Part shown: in pieces, positions 1 through 6,281 of the stretch
How the letters are laid out: every line of letters begins with the position of its first letter
How positions within the stretch are numbered: position 1 is the stretch's first letter
NCBI GenBank assembly: GCA_900770325.1
Contig: CAAGKE010000014.1
Location: forward strand, 1 to 15,342
Reading direction: 5' to 3'
Source: Lachnospiraceae bacterium
Lineage (GTDB): Bacteria; Bacillota; Clostridia; Lachnospirales; Lachnospiraceae
DNA: 15,342 bases
Position numbers and translations under genes: made by a program
The notes under the pieces: generated by a model
The model's input: the letters and a program-made list of their open reading frames with translations, nothing else
Told to the model about the DNA's origin: nothing
Databases searched by the model: none

Positions 1-77
1 CGCCGTGTACCGAACGGTACGCACGGTGGTGTGAGAGGTCGGAATTTCTCAATCAAGAGAAATTCCTCCTACTCGAT
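1..77 (+). mobile_element. 3' end of a group II intron (domains V and VI)
   Basis: Bases 1-28 fold into a two-part hairpin: lower stem 1-6 with 23-28, a two-base bulge at 21-22, upper 5-bp stem 7-11 with 16-20, and a four-base loop. This is the shape of group II intron domain V. The window opens with CGC, where the catalytic triad of domain V would sit; class C introns use CGC rather than AGC. A second hairpin follows (41-50 with 57-66, perfect 10 bp, loop AATCAA) inside a weaker outer stem (33-38 with 69-74) that leaves A71 unpaired, as expected of domain VI and its branch point. The wording GTGGTGTGAGAGG ... CCTCCTACTCGAT is familiar from intron ends after LtrA-type reverse transcriptase genes. 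The 3' junction is placed at about 77 from the usual AY ending. The reverse transcriptase and the 5' end lie outside the window. Confidence 0.62.
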
Positions 78-83
78 TGCTTT

Positions 84-300
84 CAGGTGTTACTGTTCGC
101 GTGATGCGCGTCTGTTTCGAAACGGCGTCCCGGGGATACACCTGAACAGTGTTACTGTTCACGTTGTTCACAGTAACATGCTTCGCGATGCACAGAAACT
201 GCATTTTATGCAGTTTCGCGCTTGCAACCCTCGGGATTTCCGCGCATTCTGCGCGAAAACACCTCGCGGGACAGTGGCACCTGAACAGTATGAATAGTAA
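84..300 (+). repeat. Dispersed palindromic repeat, copy A (longest copy)
   Basis: This is a mosaic of short palindromes: GTTTCGAAAC at 114-123, TGAACAGT/ACTGTTCA (143-150 with 154-161), an alternative pairing 151-158 with 170-177, GAAACTGCAT/ATGCAGTTTC (195-204 with 208-217) and CGCGCA/TGCGCG (241-246 with 250-255). Three modules recur elsewhere in the window in inverted orientation: about 100-150 near 4678-4726, about 165-235 near 3365-3456, and about 195-292 near 14490-14590. No convincing gene lies in this stretch; the small open frames across it have no ribosome binding site and differ between copies. The intron end at 1-77 directly abuts it. Confidence 0.75.
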
Positions 301-328
301 CTAACCGTCAGGTTATTGCGAACGGTGT

Positions 329-357
329 TTGTCAAATGAAGTATCTGCTGGTATAAT
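329..357 (+). promoter_or_regulatory. Sigma-A promoter with extended -10
   Basis: TTGTCA at 329-334, a 17-base spacer and TATAAT at 352-357 preceded by TGG make a near-consensus promoter with an extended -10. It lies 66 bases upstream of the phosphoesterase-rubrerythrin start and is the obvious promoter for that gene and the downstream nuclease. Confidence 0.8.
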
Positions 358-422
358 AGAATATAAATATTATGCGAACAGAGTGGACTGTATCAATATC
401 TCAATGACAAGGTGGATATACT

Positions 423-1691
423 ATGGAAAAGAACAAAATTCAGAAGGTGACGGAGCCGGTTTTACGTCTTCCGGGAGCAGACTCCATGGGAGTGATCGGC
501 GATCCGGGATGCGAAGGGCTTGGTACCTACAACATGAAAGTATACGCGGGTGCTCTGGAAAAAACGGCTGCGGATGATTTTACGCTGATCGCCGGGGATC
601 TGGTTCCCATTGGAAATGCTCATTATTATGAAGAGATCGGCGGACTGACAGAAGCAATTGCCCGCAATGATGTGTATGTGCTGCGGGGAAATCACGACAC
701 AGGGGATTACACGGATTATTATGGCAAAAAGAATTATGCGCTGCTGGCAGAGAATTTTACTGTGGTGGTGCTGGATAATGCGCTGCGGACCTTTGAAAAA
801 GAGGGGCTGGAGCTTCTGCGGCAGGTGCTGGAGATGGAAGAGGTAGAGAGGGTGATCATCACATTCCATATACCGGTGCCCAACCATTATATCAGGAATT
901 CTGTGTCAGAAGAGGAATTCGCACGGCTGAAAGCAGCATACGATCCCTGGAAGGAGAAGGTAAAATACCTTTTATGCGGTCATGTGCATTCCAGATTTGA
1001 AGATGTGGTGGACGGAATCCCGCTGATCTGCACAGGCGGCGGAGGCGCTCTCATAGAAGATGTGTCCCAGGATATCAGAGCCTGCGATGTGGAACACCAT
1101 GTGGTTCATTTCTATATGGAGCAGGGCGAACTGCGGTACCGGTTTGATAATCTTTCGGAAAATGATTATGACAGGGAACGGAGAATGCCCATCCTGAAGG
1201 AAAACCTGGAAAAAACGGTGGAGAATGAGCTGATGGCCCATTTAAAATACCTGATGTTTGCTGACCGGGCGAGGAGAAGAGGTATGGAGAATATTGCCAA
1301 TCTCTTTGAGGCGCTGGCAGCTTCCGAATATCATCATGCCAGAAACTTCTATTCTGTGATTGAAAATCCGGGTCCTTTCGGAGCGGGTGTGAATACCTTT
1401 ATTCCGGGAGAAGAATTTGAATATCAGCGTACCTATAAGATGATGGAGGAGTATGCGGATGAAAAAGGAGCGCTGTTGACGAAGCAGGCATTTTCCGGGG
1501 CCGCAGCGGCAGAAAAAGTCCATGCGGGGCTGCTGAAGGAAGCCGGCGATATGGAGACCTTTGACAAAGATACGATTTATGTCTGTCCGATCTGCGGTTA
1601 TGTGATGGCCGGAGATTATATTCCGGAGCGCTGTCCGGTCTGCGGAGGGCCAAAACGACAGTATCAGGTATTCGAAGCAAAAAAGGAATAA
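423..1691 (+). CDS. Metallophosphoesterase-rubrerythrin fusion protein
   Basis: This 422-residue protein has two halves. Residues 20-250 form a calcineurin-like metallophosphoesterase: D27 in GDPG, GDL (D59), GNHD (90-92), FH (H149) and GHVH (H187, H189). The histidine normally two residues after the first Asp (DxH) is Gly here, so one metal site may be altered. Residues 255-422 form a rubrerythrin: a ferritin-like four-helix di-iron domain with E269, E302xxH305 and E364xxH367, followed by a rubredoxin-type iron site with two CxxC pairs (C388/C391 and C404/C407). Rubrerythrins reduce peroxide in anaerobes; the substrate of the phosphoesterase half cannot be told. There is no signal peptide, so it should be cytosolic. 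The start is set by AAGGTGG at 409-415, seven bases before the ATG. It is probably co-transcribed with the nuclease gene 60 bases downstream. Both domain calls are firm; the function of the fusion is unknown. Confidence 0.88.
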   Translation: MEKNKIQKVTEPVLRLPGADSMGVIGDPGCEGLGTYNMKVYAGALEKTAADDFTLIAGDLVPIGNAHYYEEIGGLTEAIARNDVYVLRGNHDTGDYTDYYGKKNYALLAENFTVVVLDNALRTFEKEGLELLRQVLEMEEVERVIITFHIPVPNHYIRNSVSEEEFARLKAAYDPWKEKVKYLLCGHVHSRFEDVVDGIPLICTGGGGALIEDVSQDIRACDVEHHVVHFYMEQGELRYRFDNLSENDYDRERRMPILKENLEKTVENELMAHLKYLMFADRARRRGMENIANLFEALAASEYHHARNFYSVIENPGPFGAGVNTFIPGEEFEYQRTYKMMEEYADEKGALLTKQAFSGAAAAEKVHAGLLKEAGDMETFDKDTIYVCPICGYVMAGDYIPERCPVCGGPKRQYQVFEAKKE

Positions 1692-1751
1692 AAAACTTTT
1701 TGGGGGCAGAAAAAGTGCCGGCGGTATTTTGAATATAGGGAGGGGATTGGT

Positions 1752-3362
1752 ATGAAGCTGACTTTTTTGGGTGCTACACATGAGGTGACAGGCAGCTGTT
1801 ATTATCTGGAGGCCTGCGGGAAGAAGATCCTGATCGACTGCGGAATGGAGCAGGGGCAGGATATATTTGAAAATCAGCCGCTTCCGGTGAAGGCGGGAGA
1901 GATCGATATGGTGCTTTTGACCCATGCCCATATGGATCATTCCGGTAAGCTTCCGCTGCTGTATAAGGAAGGATTTCAGGGTCAGATCATTTCCACATCG
2001 GGGACGGCAGAACTGTGCCAGATCATGCTGATGGACAGTGCTCATATCCAGATGTTTGAAGCAGAATGGAAAAACCGGAAGGCCACCAGAGCCGGACGTC
2101 CGCTGGTGGAACCCTTATATGACGTGAACGATGCACAGGGGGCCATTTCCTGCTTTGTCCGGGTGGAATACGGGGAAGAAAAGATCATTGCGGACGGGAT
2201 CCGGGTACGGTATACGGATGCGGGCCATTTACTGGGATCGGCGTCCATCGAAATATGGATCCGGGAAGACGGCGTGGAAAAGAAACTGCTGTTTTCCGGG
2301 GATATCGGAAACCTGGATCAGCCTCTGATCTGTGATCCGGTTTATCCCTCACGGGCTGATTATGTGGTGATGGAGTCCACCTACGGGGACAGAAGCCATG
2401 AAAAACCGGCAGATTACGCAGTGGAACTGGCGAAGATCATCCAGAGAACCTTTGACCGGGGCGGAAATGTGGTTATTCCTTCCTTTGCGGTGGGCAGAAC
2501 ACAGGAAATGCTGTACTTTATCCGGAAGATCAAGGAAGAGGGCATGGTAAAGAATCATGAGGGCTTCCAGGTCTGGGTAGACAGTCCGCTGGCAGTGGAG
2601 GCTACCAACATTTTCCGAAAGAGAATGTACCGGGATTTTGACGAAGAAGCCACAGAGCTTCTGAACCGGGGAATCAATCCCATAGGATTTGACGGACTGA
2701 AGGTTTCTGTAACCAGCGAGGATTCGAAAAATATTAATTTTGACCCGAATCCCAAGGTAATCATCTCTGCCAGCGGTATGTGTGATGCCGGCCGGATCAA
2801 ACACCATCTGAAGCATAATCTGTGGCGGCCTGAAAGCACAGTTCTGTTTGTGGGATATCAGGCAGCAGGTACACTGGGCAGGTCGCTGCTGGAGGGCGCG
2901 GAGCATGTGAAGCTGTTTGGTGAGGAGATCGAGGTAAAGGCCGAGATTTACCGGCTTCCCGGTGTCAGCGGCCATGCGGATAACAACGGGCTGATCCGGT
3001 GGATCTCTTCTCTTGAGGAGAAACCGGAGATGGTTTTTGTGACCCATGGAGAGGATACGGTCTGTGATCTGTTTAAAAACCGGCTGACGGATGAACTGGG
3101 GCTGAAAGCCAGTGCCCCCTATTCCGGATCGGTGTATGATCTGACTGCCGGAAAATATCTGACAGAGGCGGAACCGGTACGGATCAGGAAGGAAGTAAAG
3201 ATGGGAGCCGCATCCGCGAAGACAGGAGGATTCTTTGCAAAGCTGCTTGAGGCAGGCCAGCGGCTGATGGGCGTTATCCGCAAAAATGAAGGCGGCGCCA
3301 ATAAGGATCTGAAGAAATTTACAGAAGAGATCAATCAGCTTTGCGACCGGTGGGATCGTTAG
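1752..3362 (+). CDS. MBL-fold beta-CASP ribonuclease-like metallohydrolase
   Basis: This 536-residue protein belongs to the metallo-beta-lactamase / beta-CASP superfamily, related to CPSF73 and bacterial RNase J-like and YSH1-like RNA nucleases. Zinc ligands are visible: HAHMDH (H58, H60, D62, H63), H159 in AGHLLGSA and D184 in SGDIG. The beta-CASP motifs follow: E208 in MESTYGDR, HH (351-352) after SGMCDAGRIK, and H408 in SGHAD. Family knowledge predicts a cytosolic zinc-dependent RNA endo- or exonuclease; its RNA targets cannot be read from sequence. About 55 C-terminal residues after the catalytic core are less conserved and charged. The start has a strong site (AGGGAGGGG at 1737-1745). 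The 60-base gap to the upstream gene shows no terminator, so the two likely form an operon. Repeat copy B begins almost immediately after the stop. Confidence 0.9.
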   Translation: MKLTFLGATHEVTGSCYYLEACGKKILIDCGMEQGQDIFENQPLPVKAGEIDMVLLTHAHMDHSGKLPLLYKEGFQGQIISTSGTAELCQIMLMDSAHIQMFEAEWKNRKATRAGRPLVEPLYDVNDAQGAISCFVRVEYGEEKIIADGIRVRYTDAGHLLGSASIEIWIREDGVEKKLLFSGDIGNLDQPLICDPVYPSRADYVVMESTYGDRSHEKPADYAVELAKIIQRTFDRGGNVVIPSFAVGRTQEMLYFIRKIKEEGMVKNHEGFQVWVDSPLAVEATNIFRKRMYRDFDEEATELLNRGINPIGFDGLKVSVTSEDSKNINFDPNPKVIISASGMCDAGRIKHHLKHNLWRPESTVLFVGYQAAGTLGRSLLEGAEHVKLFGEEIEVKAEIYRLPGVSGHADNNGLIRWISSLEEKPEMVFVTHGEDTVCDLFKNRLTDELGLKASAPYSGSVYDLTAGKYLTEAEPVRIRKEVKMGAASAKTGGFFAKLLEAGQRLMGVIRKNEGGANKDLKKFTEEINQLCDRWDR

Positions 3363-3364
3363 CA

Positions 3365-3456
3365 GACACTGTTTTCGTAATCCCGGGGGCGGAAAGAGAG
3401 AAACTGCATGAAATGCAGTTTCTGTGCATCGCGAAGCGTGTTGCTGTGAACAGATA
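3365..3456 (-). repeat. Dispersed palindromic repeat, copy B (inverted)
   Basis: Read on the minus strand, this matches copy A from about 165 to 260: TGTTCACAGYAACRYGCTTCG, then GCGATGCACAGAAACTGCAT, a 3-base loop and ATGCAGTTTC, then a CCCCGGGATT-like stretch and CGAAAACA. The CGCGCATTCTGCG hairpin module of copy A is missing here. The perfect 10-bp hairpin is at 3400-3409 with 3413-3422. There is no T-run, so it is not a typical terminator. It fills most of the gap between the nuclease stop and the lipoprotein start. Confidence 0.75.
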
Positions 3457-3488
3457 ATATGAAAACAGTACGTAATGGAGAAAACGGA

Positions 3489-4667
3489 TTGAGGAAGAAA
3501 ATCAGGGGGACCGTTTTGACCATGGGGCTGCTGCTGGCAGTTTTTTGCCTCTGCGGCTGCGGCACCATGGAGCGGGCTGCCATAAAAACAGGACTAAAGG
3601 AAAGTCCCTATTACCAGCTGGGGGATACCTGGTGGGATCACGGGGACATTGAGGAATATTATTTTAATCAGGTGCCCAGCAGCCTGAATGAGATTTACAG
3701 GGAGCTGTATGACCGGATTAAAAATTATGAGGACTCAGCGGAACTGTACGCATCTGTGTCTACAGATGATTTCTGGACGGCATATTATGCGGTCCTGGCG
3801 GATCATCCGGAATTTTTCTGGGTGGGTTCCAGTGCTCAGGTGAAGGAATCTGCCATTTCGGGTAAAGTGATCAGCTATGAGCTGTCCACTACGGTAGAAG
3901 CGGAGAGCCGGGATTATCTGCGCAGCCGGCTGGAGGAAGCAGCAGATGAATGTATCGCCGGGATCCCTTCTGACGCATCAGATTATCAGAAGATCAAGGC
4001 GGTCTATGAATATCTGATCAATACCACGGATTATGACAGCGGCAGCCCGGACAATCAGAATATTCAGAGCGCTTTGCTGAATCACCGTTCTGTCTGTGCC
4101 GGATATTCCAGGGCTTTTCAGTACATTCTGCACCGGATGGGGATGTTCTGCACCTATGTAACGGGTAACACAGCGGATGGAGGCGATCACGGCTGGAATA
4201 TTGTCCGGATCAATGGAAACTATTATCATGTGGATGTGACCTGGGGGGATCCGGTGTTTGTGAACCAGATGGAAGATATATCCTCCTCCTCTGCCATGAA
4301 TTATAATTATCTGTGCTGCACGGATGGAGAGATTTATCAGACCCACATTCCAAAGACACAGGTGGCGCTGCCGGAATGTACTGACGACAGCTACAATTAT
4401 TATAAACTGAATGGAATGTATTACGATTCCTTTGATTATGACACGATTTACCAGGCGCTGATGAATTCTGTATGGTCTGACCAGAATTATATCGTGATGA
4501 AATTCGGGTCGGAACAGGGATATCAGACAGCAAAATATGAATTGTTCCAGAATAATATGCTCAGTGATGCGGGACAGTATCTGATGGAGGTATACGGTAC
4601 CACCACATGGAATTACCGGTATCATACGGATGACGAGTTTCGGCTGATTACGATATACTGGAAATAA
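3489..4667 (+). CDS. Transglutaminase-like domain lipoprotein
   Basis: This exported protein carries a transglutaminase/cysteine-protease-like core. The catalytic triad is Cys in HRSVCAGYS, His in GGDHGWN and Asp in YYHVDVTWGDP (residues 203, 234 and 249 from the chosen start). Such domains in bacterial surface proteins are often peptidases or cell-wall linked, but no substrate can be assigned. I chose the TTG at 3489: it has GGAG eight bases upstream and gives a textbook lipoprotein signal (RKKIRG, hydrophobic core, lipobox LCGC with the lipidated Cys at residue 24). The in-frame ATG at 3459 would add ten polar residues, has no ribosome binding site and touches repeat B. About 140 residues after the core are Tyr-rich and unrecognised. 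The gene converges on galM with only 11 bases between the stops and no clear terminator. Confidence 0.83.
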   Translation: MRKKIRGTVLTMGLLLAVFCLCGCGTMERAAIKTGLKESPYYQLGDTWWDHGDIEEYYFNQVPSSLNEIYRELYDRIKNYEDSAELYASVSTDDFWTAYYAVLADHPEFFWVGSSAQVKESAISGKVISYELSTTVEAESRDYLRSRLEEAADECIAGIPSDASDYQKIKAVYEYLINTTDYDSGSPDNQNIQSALLNHRSVCAGYSRAFQYILHRMGMFCTYVTGNTADGGDHGWNIVRINGNYYHVDVTWGDPVFVNQMEDISSSSAMNYNYLCCTDGEIYQTHIPKTQVALPECTDDSYNYYKLNGMYYDSFDYDTIYQALMNSVWSDQNYIVMKFGSEQGYQTAKYELFQNNMLSDAGQYLMEVYGTTTWNYRYHTDDEFRLITIYWK

Positions 4668-4677
4668 AAGGGAATAC

Positions 4678-4726
4678 GTTACTGTTCAGATGCATCCCAG
4701 GACGACGTTTCGAAACAGGCGTACAT
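4678..4726 (-). repeat. Partial dispersed repeat, copy D, forming the 3' end of galM
   Basis: On the minus strand this stretch runs ATG, two variable codons, TGTTTCGAAACG, TCGTCC, ..., TCTGAACAGTAAC. Copy A at about 104-154 reads almost the same. I count about 39 identical positions out of 47 with one single-base gap, including the palindrome GTTTCGAAAC (4707-4716) and the end motif TGAACAGT. It encodes the last 15 or so residues and the stop codon of the epimerase. Confidence 0.7.
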
Positions 4727-5881
4727 CTCACGGAAACGGGGCAACGTATCAAATTGATAGCAGATAGTCCTTTCCCAGCACTTTCCGGCAGGTGTTATGT
4801 GATAGGGAAAGTCATGACCGCCGGGGGCGTCCGGGTAATCCTGAAACTCAAAGGCCAGGGCGCAGGAGGGAACGGATCGCTGCCCCTCCGCAAGGGAAAG
4901 CCCTTCCTCAATGTATCCCCCGGAATACAGGATCATACAGGGCGCATCGGAAGAAACGGAGAGTCTGAGGGAACTGCCCGGAAGGGTACAGATCAGGTCG
5001 GGCTGTCCGGTATGGGAAAAAACAGAAGCTTCCGCCGGAGCAGAGGAACTGTTCTGCGGGGAGGCTGCAGCTAAGGCGGGGGAGGTGCCATGATTCAAAA
5101 GGAAGCCATGGTTATATCCCCGGTTCCAGGCCAGCTGAATGTCATCCGGATAGGTTTTTTGCTGTGCTTCCAGAGATCTGGGCTGCCGGAAGTCAAAGGG
5201 AGTCCCTGCCACAGATGCGATTTCCTCAGGAATAAAATCGGGAGCATTGCGGATATAACGGTCTGCCTGGATCTGCAGCAGATGGCTGACGGCAGGCCGG
5301 GAAAAGTCACCCGACAGATTGAAATAGCAGTGGTTGGACAGGTTAAAATAAGTATCCTGATCGGAGACTGCTTCATATTGCAGGGTAAGGCGGTGAGCTT
5401 CGGTGAGGGTGTATATGGCCTTTATCCGGCGGTTTCCGGGGAAACCGTCCAGTCCGTCCGGCAAAACACAGCCGAAGCTGACACTTGCACTGTCTTCTTT
5501 ATGATCGGCGGATAAAAGCTGCCAGTTTTGAAAAGAGGCATTTTGAAAGCCTCCATGGAGGGTATGGCAGTTATTTTCATTTTTTGACAGCCGGCAGATT
5601 CTGCCGCCCAGCGGCAGAAGTCCCCGGGAGATCCGGCCTGCCGCAGGGGCCAGTGTGGCGCCGGCGTACAGGGGATTGGAAAGGTAGGCGCTGTCCTCGG
5701 CGAAAGAAAGAGCAATATTTTTTAAATGTTCAGGGCCGGCGGGATATTCTATCTGACGGATAGAAGCTCCCAGGGACGAAAGGGTAAGGGAGAAACCATC
5801 CCGGCAGATCAGCCGGATGAGAGAAATATCAGTATCATTGCCGGAAACAGAAACTTTATGATAATTTTTTTCGATGTTCAT
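4679..5881 (-). CDS. galM: Aldose 1-epimerase (galactose mutarotase family)
   Basis: This 400-residue protein should interconvert alpha and beta anomers of aldoses in the cytosol. Family residues are clear: H109 in HTLHGG, the catalytic acid H184 in NLSNHCYFNLSG, and the catalytic base E345 in ALAFEFQDYPDAP. The sugar-binding Asp usually found in a YDH motif is Asn here (N257 in GYNHGFLL). It is longer than the usual 340-350 residues, partly through an Ala/Ser-rich insert at about 264-295. Its C-terminus (YACFETSSWDASEQ) is written by a dispersed repeat. The start at 5881 has an AGAGG site eight bases away; the frame stays open upstream to 6058, but those codons lack a ribosome site and look unlike the family. 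It is divergent from araG, consistent with a role in using the imported sugar. The exact sugar is unknown. Confidence 0.88.
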   Translation of the reverse strand: MNIEKNYHKVSVSGNDTDISLIRLICRDGFSLTLSSLGASIRQIEYPAGPEHLKNIALSFAEDSAYLSNPLYAGATLAPAAGRISRGLLPLGGRICRLSKNENNCHTLHGGFQNASFQNWQLLSADHKEDSASVSFGCVLPDGLDGFPGNRRIKAIYTLTEAHRLTLQYEAVSDQDTYFNLSNHCYFNLSGDFSRPAVSHLLQIQADRYIRNAPDFIPEEIASVAGTPFDFRQPRSLEAQQKTYPDDIQLAWNRGYNHGFLLNHGTSPALAAASPQNSSSAPAEASVFSHTGQPDLICTLPGSSLRLSVSSDAPCMILYSGGYIEEGLSLAEGQRSVPSCALAFEFQDYPDAPGGHDFPYHITPAGKCWERTICYQFDTLPRFREMYACFETSSWDASEQ

Positions 5882-6281
5882 AATGGATACCTCTTTTTTG
5901 AAGTTTTTTTGGGGTCTGTCTGTAAAATACTGTAACGCAAAACCGCTTTTCCTGCAATAAGAAAAGGAAAAAGATCCATTTCCGGGATTCTGGCGTATTC
6001 CGGGGCAAAGACACCCTCCGGGAAGAGAAAATACAGATGGAAGCAGAAAAATGTACACAGAAAAAGAGAGATTTCGGGAAAAAATATTGTAAAAATAATA
6101 AATAAAAGAAAATAACGTAAAAGAGTTCGTTATAATAACTTAAAACGGAAAACAAAAAAAGAAAAAATGATCAGATTGTACAAAAACCGCAATTTTTTTA
6201 AACGGTATAGCAATTTCATGTAATGAAATACGCCGAAGGTGTAGCTATAATAAAGACAGATTAAGTAAGGAGGGAAGGGAT
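5882..6281. other. 400-bp divergent intergenic region galM/araG
   Basis: This non-coding spacer separates two divergent genes. Bases 5940-6060 have ordinary base composition; bases 6061-6200 are very A/T-rich, with long A runs on the plus strand. A perfect TATAAT lies at 6246-6251 for araG, and another TATAAT at 6131-6136 lacks a -35 partner. I found no convincing galM promoter on the minus strand and no additional gene. Confidence 0.6.
6214..6251 (+). promoter_or_regulatory. Probable regulated promoter and operator of araG
   Basis: TATAAT at 6246-6251 is a perfect -10 placed 30 bases before the araG start. At the -35 position there is no TTGACA-like hexamer; instead the inverted repeat TTTCAT-GTA-ATGAAA (6214-6228) ends exactly there. 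A good -10 with a poor -35 covered by a palindrome suits an activator-dependent or repressed promoter. Which regulator binds is inference. Confidence 0.5.

Noticed and set aside
31..577. Small plus-strand open frames across the repeat and the first promoter
   Set aside because: They lack ribosome binding sites, overlap the intron end and repeat A or the real gene at 423 in another frame, and show no recognisable protein features.
5882..6058. 59-codon upstream extension of the epimerase
   Set aside because: The frame is open but has no ribosome site at its ATG and its residues do not fit the mutarotase family, while the ATG at 5881 has AGAGG at good spacing.
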